Source: JAFDVL01 sp964631865
Lineage (GTDB): Bacteria > Acidobacteriota > Blastocatellia > RBC074
Direction: 5' to 3'
NCBI GenBank assembly: GCA_964631865.1
Contig: CAZWAK010000008.1
Span: 23,066-87,065 of the forward strand
DNA length: 64,000 nt
Part shown: in pieces, positions 59,223 to 64,000 of the stretch
Position numbering within the stretch: the first letter of the stretch is position 1
Layout of the letters: the number at the start of each line of letters is the position of its first letter
The notes under the pieces: model-generated
What the model saw: only the letters and a program-made list of their open reading frames with translations
Databases searched by the model: none
Told to the model about the DNA's origin: nothing
Position numbers and translations under genes: made by a program

Positions 59223-60368
59223 TTAGGGGGCGCTGAACTGCCCCGTCCGTTCTGTCTTCAAGGGATATAGCAGGCCGACATTGCGGGGCGTGATGAGTTG
59301 ATGCTTGACGAAAACGGCGGAAGGAACCGGTTTCTTCTGAAGAATCGAGATGGCCAACGGAATCAGTTCGTCGCCATATCGTTCGGGGAAATAGCCCACG
59401 CTGCCGATCAAGTGCGTGCCGGGACGACGCAATTCTTCCCGCGCGGCGCGCGTCGCGTTTTGCCCCATTACGGCGCAATACTCTGACCGCCCGGCTTCTT
59501 CAAAAGCCCGCAAGGCACCCAAAGCGGTAGGATCGTTGACCGTCGTCACCAGCGTTCGCTTGGGCGGCGTGCGGCGCAAATGGGTGCGAACCAAATCCAG
59601 GCTATGCTCAAAGGTTCCTTTGCAATCCATGTGAATGGCTTTGCGCGTGTCCAGATCGGGCAGCGTTTGACTGAGACCGGCCAAAGCCCCCGTGATGCGC
59701 AATTGCGGTAGCGACCCGGCGATGGGCAGCTCCAACAACAAAATCTCGTCCACCCGCCCCTTCCAATGGGCTTTGGCCCAACGCCCCAGGGCGCTGCCCG
59801 CAATCACGCCCGCCTGATAGTTATCCGCGCCAAAATAGGTAGCGCCGGGATGCGGGATTTCAATGGCAATGACGGGGATTTGCGCTTCGAGAAACTTGGA
59901 GGAAATAATCGGCGCGATGTGTTCGTAGGTCTGAAATTCCAGCACCAGATGCACGCCTTCGCGGATGAGCAGATCGGCGTTGCGCAGCGCAATCTTCGGG
60001 CTGTAATTGTTATTCACTGTCATCAGTCGCACATTGTGCCGCTCTGCCGCGCGTTGCAGATTGATGCTCAAGTCCTGACAGAATTCGGAATCGGTGGATT
60101 GCGAGGCAAACCCAATGGTGTAACGGGCGACATTGAGAAATTGCACGGCACAGCGATAGGCCCCTTTCCCGGCACGCTCCAGGACCCCGCCTTTGATAAG
60201 GCTTTGCAAAAGGCGAAAGCTGGTGGTTTTGCTCAACCCCGTCCGCTCCACAACCTGACTCAGAGCGAGGGTTTCCTGCGGCTGAAACGCCTGCAAAATG
60301 CGACAGGCGCGTACGACCGCTTCCACGGTGTCCGATTCTTTGCACATATCATTGGGGCTGACGCTCAT
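59223..60368 (-). CDS. transcriptional regulator: IclR-type HTH fused to periplasmic-binding-protein domain
   Basis: 381 residues. Residues about 10-75 are an IclR-type winged helix (VVRACRILQAFQPQETLALSQVVERTGLSKTTSFRLLQSLIKGGVLERAGKGAYRCA). Residues about 90-370 are a type 1 periplasmic-binding-protein (LacI/sugar-binding) domain (LSINLQRAAERHNVRLMTVNNNYSPKIALRNADLLIREGVHLVLEFQTYEH...YFGADNYQAGVIAGSALGRWAKAHW...TVNDPTALGALRAFEEAGR). The usual IclR effector domain is absent. The protein probably senses a sugar-like ligand. It lies between the TonB receptor leader and the M20 gene (23-bp gap to the M20 stop), so either could be its target. Confidence 0.9.
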   Translation of the reverse strand: MSVSPNDMCKESDTVEAVVRACRILQAFQPQETLALSQVVERTGLSKTTSFRLLQSLIKGGVLERAGKGAYRCAVQFLNVARYTIGFASQSTDSEFCQDLSINLQRAAERHNVRLMTVNNNYSPKIALRNADLLIREGVHLVLEFQTYEHIAPIISSKFLEAQIPVIAIEIPHPGATYFGADNYQAGVIAGSALGRWAKAHWKGRVDEILLLELPIAGSLPQLRITGALAGLSQTLPDLDTRKAIHMDCKGTFEHSLDLVRTHLRRTPPKRTLVTTVNDPTALGALRAFEEAGRSEYCAVMGQNATRAAREELRRPGTHLIGSVGYFPERYGDELIPLAISILQKKPVPSAVFVKHQLITPRNVGLLYPLKTERTGQFSAP

Positions 60369-60391
60369 AACTATTCCTGGCTGGCCTGCTA

Positions 60392-61855
60392 TTACGATTT
60401 ATCACGATAATTCAGCGGCGGTTTTTGCGCGGCGGGAATGCGCGATTTGTATTCGTGGCCGGCGCGGCGTTGATTGAAGCTGGCGCGGGCGGCGGCGATT
60501 TGTTTCGGGTCAGTCAATAAATCAAGCGTGCTCAGCGCCAATGTTTTCGCGGCGATCATCATCCCTTTGCGGCCAATGCTCGAACCCGCGCAGGCCGTAG
60601 ATTGCCAACTGTGACCGGGCGTGCCGGGCACATACGTCGCAGTGGTAAACTGCGCGGTCGGCACGATCCAACTGACATCGGCGACATCGGTCGAGCCAGA
60701 GCCGAGATCGGCTTCGACGGGTAACACTTGCTCTTCGCTGCCGAGCGGCAACGCGCTTTCGGGCTGAAACGTCTGGCGCAGCTTTTCGGCAAAGGCTTTT
60801 TCTTCCGCCGAGTATTTCATCCCGCCCACGCGCCGCAGATTTTTGTCCAGCAACATCGTCAGCGCATCGTTCGGCAACAGGTTGTAGACGCTGTTGACGA
60901 GTTGCATCTCCATGCGCGTTTCGGTGGCGAGCGCGCCTGCTTCCGCGCACTTCACAATGCGCGACCAGATGTTGTCGAGCATAGGCATTGCGGGATGGCG
61001 CGCGTAAATCCAGACTTCGGAAAAATCGGGCACGACGTTCGGGGCTTCGCCGCCATTCGTGACGACGTAGTGAATGCGCGTTTCCTGCGGCACGTGTTCG
61101 CGCAGCATATCTACAGCGTGTGCGGTCAGCATCACGGCATCGAGCGACGAACGGCCTTTGTCAGGCGCAGCAGCGGCGTGCGCGGCTTTGCCATAGAATT
61201 TGAACTTCGCGTGAATGTTGGCGAGCGATGTGCCGAGACTGGCGCGGTTTGAATTGCCCGGATGCCACGTCAACACCGTGTCGCAATCGTTGAAGACGCC
61301 GGCGCGCGCCATATAAATTTTGCCGCCCCCGCCTTCTTCCGCTGGCGTGCCGTAAAAGCGAATCGTGCCGGGCAGCTTGTGTTCGACGAGATAATTTTTC
61401 ACCGCAATCGCCGCGAACGCTGCTGCAACGCCGAACAAATTATGGCCGCAACCGTGCCCCGCCCCGCCTGCGATGCGAACTTTCTTTTCGGGCGTGTCTT
61501 CCTGCGAAAGCCCTGGCAGCGCGTCGTATTCGCCCATAATTCCAATCACAGGCTTGCCGCTGCCGAACGTCGCCGTGAACGCGGTCGGGATGTCGCCGAC
61601 GTTGTCCTGCATTTGAAAGCCCGCGTTGCGCAGTTCAGTTTTCAGCAATGCGGCGCTCTGTTTTTCTTTGTAGCCGACTTCGGCCCATTCCCAAATCTGG
61701 CGCGAGAGTTTGCCGTAATGTTCGGCTTGCGCGTCCATTTTGCGCAGCAGTTCATCGCGGCCATCGGGTTTGGATTGGGCAAGAGTAGCGCATGAAAGCT
61801 GGCTCAACACCATTGCCAGCGTGCAGGCATTGGCGAAAAAAGATCGTAGTTTCAT
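60392..61855 (-). CDS. secreted M20-family amidohydrolase (AbgB-like)
   Basis: 487 residues from ATG 61855 (MKLRSFFANACTLAMVLSQLSCATLAQS), signal peptide; LSCA may be a lipobox. The M20 metallopeptidase core shows IWEWAEVGYKEKQSA, PVIGIMGEYDALPGLSQ, GAGHGCGHNLFGVAAAFAAIAVKNYL, FYGTPAEEGGGGKIYMARAGVFNDCDTVLTWHPGNSN (His, Asp, Glu ligands), a lid domain with FKFYGKAAHAAAAPDKGRSSLDAV and the final STDVADVSW. The HGCGHN and STDVADVSW motifs are those of the aminobenzoyl-glutamate hydrolase group. It cleaves N-acyl or amide bonds outside the cytosol. The regulator gene lies 23 bp upstream of it on the same strand. Confidence 0.93.
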   Translation of the reverse strand: MKLRSFFANACTLAMVLSQLSCATLAQSKPDGRDELLRKMDAQAEHYGKLSRQIWEWAEVGYKEKQSAALLKTELRNAGFQMQDNVGDIPTAFTATFGSGKPVIGIMGEYDALPGLSQEDTPEKKVRIAGGAGHGCGHNLFGVAAAFAAIAVKNYLVEHKLPGTIRFYGTPAEEGGGGKIYMARAGVFNDCDTVLTWHPGNSNRASLGTSLANIHAKFKFYGKAAHAAAAPDKGRSSLDAVMLTAHAVDMLREHVPQETRIHYVVTNGGEAPNVVPDFSEVWIYARHPAMPMLDNIWSRIVKCAEAGALATETRMEMQLVNSVYNLLPNDALTMLLDKNLRRVGGMKYSAEEKAFAEKLRQTFQPESALPLGSEEQVLPVEADLGSGSTDVADVSWIVPTAQFTTATYVPGTPGHSWQSTACAGSSIGRKGMMIAAKTLALSTLDLLTDPKQIAAARASFNQRRAGHEYKSRIPAAQKPPLNYRDKS

Positions 61856-61887
61856 GGGTGGAGATTCCTCGTGAATGAACTTCAGGT

Positions 61888-62322
61888 TTATCCAAAGTAC
61901 GCATCGCCGCTTTTCACCTTCACCTTGCAAAATCGCTTGATGCGCATGAAATCTTTGACATTGTCGGTCACGACGGTTGCGCCGACGCGATGGGCTGTGC
62001 GGGCAATCAGCACATCGCGGACGATGCGTTGTTTGTCGTCAGGATGAAGCTTGGGCGTGAGTCCTTGCGATTGCGATTTCAACCCGCGTAGCAGGGCGTT
62101 CAGAATTTTTCCTGCTTGATACCAGTCTTCGCCCGTCGGCACAAGTAGCTTTTCTTCTTTCTCAAACTGTCGCCACGTCGTTTCCCATTTCCGTAAGCTG
62201 GTTTTGTCGGTTGCGCCCGCCGTCAATTCCTGCACGACAACTGCTGACAGCAACATATTGGCAGGCATACGAGTTGGTTGTCGAGAAATCCAGACAGACG
62301 TATCAAAGATAATTCCTGCCAT
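61888..62322 (-). CDS. PIN-domain (VapC-like) toxin
   Basis: 144 residues from ATG 62322 (MAGIIFDTSVWISRQPTRM); the longer frame to 62565 runs through the upstream gene in another frame. PIN residues: Asp in IFDTSVWIS, Glu in VVVQELTAGATDK, Asp in RDVLIARTAHRVGATVVTDNVKDF. Such proteins are Mg-dependent ribonucleases. The start overlaps the stop of the small upstream gene as TGATG, the classic order antitoxin-toxin. Confidence 0.88.
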   Translation of the reverse strand: MAGIIFDTSVWISRQPTRMPANMLLSAVVVQELTAGATDKTSLRKWETTWRQFEKEEKLLVPTGEDWYQAGKILNALLRGLKSQSQGLTPKLHPDDKQRIVRDVLIARTAHRVGATVVTDNVKDFMRIKRFCKVKVKSGDAYFG

Positions 62323-62501
62323 CAATCCAACCTCTGGTGTCGTTTCGCGTAAGTGTCTTGCCACGCGATCATGGCGGCTTCCAGCGCCGTCAATTCTTTC
62401 TTGGGCTTCCGCGCACGTGGCGCAGGCGATTTGGTTGTTTTCCTGGCGCTCTTCTTCGCGGGCTTGGTGCCGTTGGTCGAAGTGTTTTCTGGTTGCTTCA
62501 T
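62322..62501 (-). CDS. small Lys-rich protein, candidate antitoxin of the PIN protein
   Basis: 59 residues from ATG 62501 (MKQPENTSTNGTKPAKK), with AGAAAGGAG upstream. The N-terminal half is Lys/Ala/Pro rich and disordered; the C-terminal KKELTALEAAMIAWQDTYAKRHQRLD can form one helix, fit to wrap a toxin. It is translationally coupled to the PIN gene (TGATG). No DNA-binding fold is recognisable, so the antitoxin role rests on position and size. Confidence 0.65.
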   Translation of the reverse strand: MKQPENTSTNGTKPAKKSARKTTKSPAPRARKPKKELTALEAAMIAWQDTYAKRHQRLD

Positions 62502-62892
62502 TTTGCTTCTCCTTTCTGAGTTGCTGACGAAATAGTTTCTGCTCAAACTTATTTGTAGACAACAAAAAAGTTATTGTGTGGAAAATCAGGCGTCCTCAGA
62601 ATAAACTGATCACTGGCTGCTTCGCACTAACCCTTGTCTCAAATAGGTCTCAAGAAATACCTTTTTTGAATGCTATAACACAGAAACCGCAGAGAGCAAT
62701 TCCCTGCGCCTGTGGATTCGTTTGGACGATGAATGGCTCGACTCGTTGCCGTTGGCAAACCGCGTCGCTGACCGTTGCTTCGACACACTACGCCAGCGGC
62801 AGCCGCGCGGCTAGAGTCCGGCTGATTTTTTCTTGCCAACGCCACCTCAGATGGATGTTCGGCACGGCATCACAGGCCAAGAGACTAAAATT

Positions 62893-63129
62893 TTAGGCTG
62901 CTAATGCAACGGGGATCGTGGTTGTCCGTTCAGGCATTCTTTTCCCTGCCGCGATTTCATGCACGGTATGGAGAATGTCTGCGCTGTAATAGCGGTTGCC
63001 ACACACATCACAGACTCCTATCGTCACTTGCTCTAAAATGACGAACCCTTTTTTATGCTTGAACGCTTCGTGCGCAATTTTCTTAGGGTGTACTGTCCCT
63101 TCACAATATTGACATTGATATCCGTACAT
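62893..63129 (-). CDS. YgiT-type zinc-finger protein (MqsA-like antitoxin domain)
   Basis: 78 residues, MYGYQCQYCEGTVHPKKIAHEAFKHKKGFVILEQVTIGVCDVCGNRYYSADI. Cys pairs QYC/CxxC and CDVCG are the YgiT zinc-finger pattern, the N-terminal half of MqsA antitoxins. It lies 4 bp downstream of the DUF4258-like gene. The 390-bp gap upstream of it on the plus-coordinate side (62502-62892) shows no gene. Confidence 0.85.
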   Translation of the reverse strand: MYGYQCQYCEGTVHPKKIAHEAFKHKKGFVILEQVTIGVCDVCGNRYYSADILHTVHEIAAGKRMPERTTTIPVALAA

Positions 63130-63133
63130 AGTT

Positions 63134-63430
63134 TTATCCTTCTGAGTCTGTGACTTCGTACACAGTGATAATCAAATAGCGTTCATCGCCCGTAAAGCGC
63201 CCCACCACACCCACAGGCGTGAACTGATCTACCGCCATGCCTTCGATCACATATTTTGTCCCGCGCGGATCATCTTTCTCAACACGGGCAAGGCGTCCGT
63301 TGAGAACAGCTTGTTCAATATCGAGAATGTCCAAATTATCTTCCGCCATTTCCTCCGTTGCGTGAGCGGACATATCGTATTGACGAAGCCGAATCTTTTC
63401 TCTGATCTGGGCTAATCTATTTCTCGGCAT
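63134..63430 (-). CDS. DUF4258-family small protein (toxin-like)
   Basis: 98 residues, MPRNRLAQIREKIRLRQYDMSAHATEEMAEDNLDILDIEQAVLNGRLARVEKDDPRGTKYVIEGMAVDQFTPVGVVGRFTGDERYLIITVYEV. The SAHA.EEM..D.. and GR..G....IITVY pattern is that of DUF4258, which resembles BrnT/MqsR/RelE folds. It is always next to a YgiT zinc-finger gene in such pairs, as here. The RNase role is inferred from the family and the pairing. Confidence 0.82.
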   Translation of the reverse strand: MPRNRLAQIREKIRLRQYDMSAHATEEMAEDNLDILDIEQAVLNGRLARVEKDDPRGTKYVIEGMAVDQFTPVGVVGRFTGDERYLIITVYEVTDSEG

Positions 63431-63668
63431 GGCCTCAGTTTACCGAATTGGCGCAGCAAAGAACAAACATAGGGACATTTATGGCGCGTAAAGTGCCGAA
63501 CAACTCGTTCACCGGGCGCGTCCTAGAACCGTCAAAAGGAAATGCCACGACGGGCGCGCTCCTGCGAAACAAAATGCTGGTTCACGATTTTCGCTCACAG
63601 ACCGCCCGCCTCGTGCCGCGCGCTTTGGCGTGCGAGTCTAGCCTTCCTGCTTTGTCATTCGTGCTGGC

Positions 63669-64000
63669 CTATCCCGTCACCGCGCGTAATTCGTAACCCA
63701 GCGCCGCCGCTTGCTTCTCCAACTTCGCCACCGCCCGCGCTTGCTGTTTTGCTTCGTACTCCGCTGCCTTCTCCGGCGCGTACTCTCGCCCTTCCTTCAC
63801 CAACACATAGTATAGCTTCGCTAACTTGTGCGCCGTCGCCGTCACTGCCGCTGCCGGGCCTTTTTGTGCCCGCTTGCGCCGAAAATACGCCCCCATCTCG
63901 GTCTCCGTTCGCCCCGCACTCACCGCCGCCCGTCGCAACGCTTCCGCCGCCCGATTCCGATTCGGTTGCGTCCGACTTGAAAGCACCTTCCCGCCGCTCT
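63669..64000 (-). mobile_element. IS110-family transposase, C-terminal part at window edge
   Basis: The minus-strand frame enters from the right edge and ends at 63669. It reads SGGKVLSSRTQPNRNRAAEALRRAA, then RTETEMGAYFRRKRAQKGPAAAVTATAHKLAKLYYVLVKEGREYAP and ends AKLEKQAAALGYELRAVTG, which is the IS110/IS116/IS902 C-terminal domain with its catalytic-loop SG. The rest of the gene lies outside, so I cannot tell whether it is intact. The gap 63431-63668 shows no gene. A TA pair next to an IS suggests a mobile region starting here. Confidence 0.85.

Noticed and set aside
63448..63696. 82-residue plus-strand frame near the window end
   Set aside because: It overlaps the transposase end antisense and shows no known motif or ribosome site.

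Overview
The window is a 64-kb stretch of a Gram-negative, GC-rich environmental bacterium, interrupted by one 100-N scaffold gap (40297-40396). The gene content suggests an acidobacterium, most likely of the Blastocatellia type: a large TonB-dependent receptor with an N-terminal carboxypeptidase-regulatory-like domain, several secreted PQQ/beta-propeller proteins, Uma2 (DUF820) nucleases, sigma/anti-sigma pairs next to a TPR-CHAT protein, and an IclR-HTH/periplasmic-binding-protein regulator. This placement is inference from gene content; no rRNA or tRNA gene was seen.

Layout. 1-6.1 kb: the C-terminal part of an S9 (DPP-IV-like) peptidase and a divergent secreted adhesin-like protein with three exactly 474-bp repeats. 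6.3-9.1 kb: a minus-strand operon of SDR, secreted beta-propeller and aldo/keto reductase. 9.2-12.7 kb: secreted metallophosphoesterase, TPR lipoprotein-like protein, Uma2 nuclease. 12.8-17.9 kb: SDR, 4-hydroxyphenylpyruvate dioxygenase, Lon and Hsp20. 18.3-25.5 kb: a minus-strand island encoding a clostripain-family (C11) peptidase, a TPR-CHAT peptidase, an ECF-like sigma factor and a membrane anti-sigma-like protein, marked by a 34-bp promoter-like element found three times here and, diverged, once beside a second sigma gene. 25.6-38.7 kb: acyl-CoA synthetase, phenylalanine hydroxylase, AlaRS, UbiE/MenG, ABC permease, POT transporter, porin-like and TPR proteins, ABC ATPase. With HPPD, phenylalanine hydroxylase and possibly the synthetase suggest phenylalanine/tyrosine degradation. 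38.9-42.7 kb: a frameshifted Uma2 copy, a sigma factor ending in a pentanucleotide array at the gap, and an AT-rich pair of secreted proteins. 42.7-50.1 kb: soluble transhydrogenase, an intact Uma2 copy, and a complete rhamnose operon (aldolase-dehydrogenase, isomerase, kinase). 50.5-61.9 kb: two PQQ-like proteins, TPR protein, TonB receptor, unusual regulator and M20 hydrolase. 61.9-64 kb: two toxin-antitoxin-like pairs and the end of an IS110-family transposase.

The most striking feature not explained by genes is a set of intergenic hairpins. Their arms are short tandem repeats with a fixed 7-nt period, although the heptamer sequence differs from site to site. One of these hairpins lies in frame inside the CHAT gene, and another supplies the C-terminus and stop codon of the acyl-CoA synthetase. 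A second class has a 9-nt period. A short REP-like palindrome flanks the CHAT gene. A localized AT-rich segment with its own perfect hairpin interrupts alaS.
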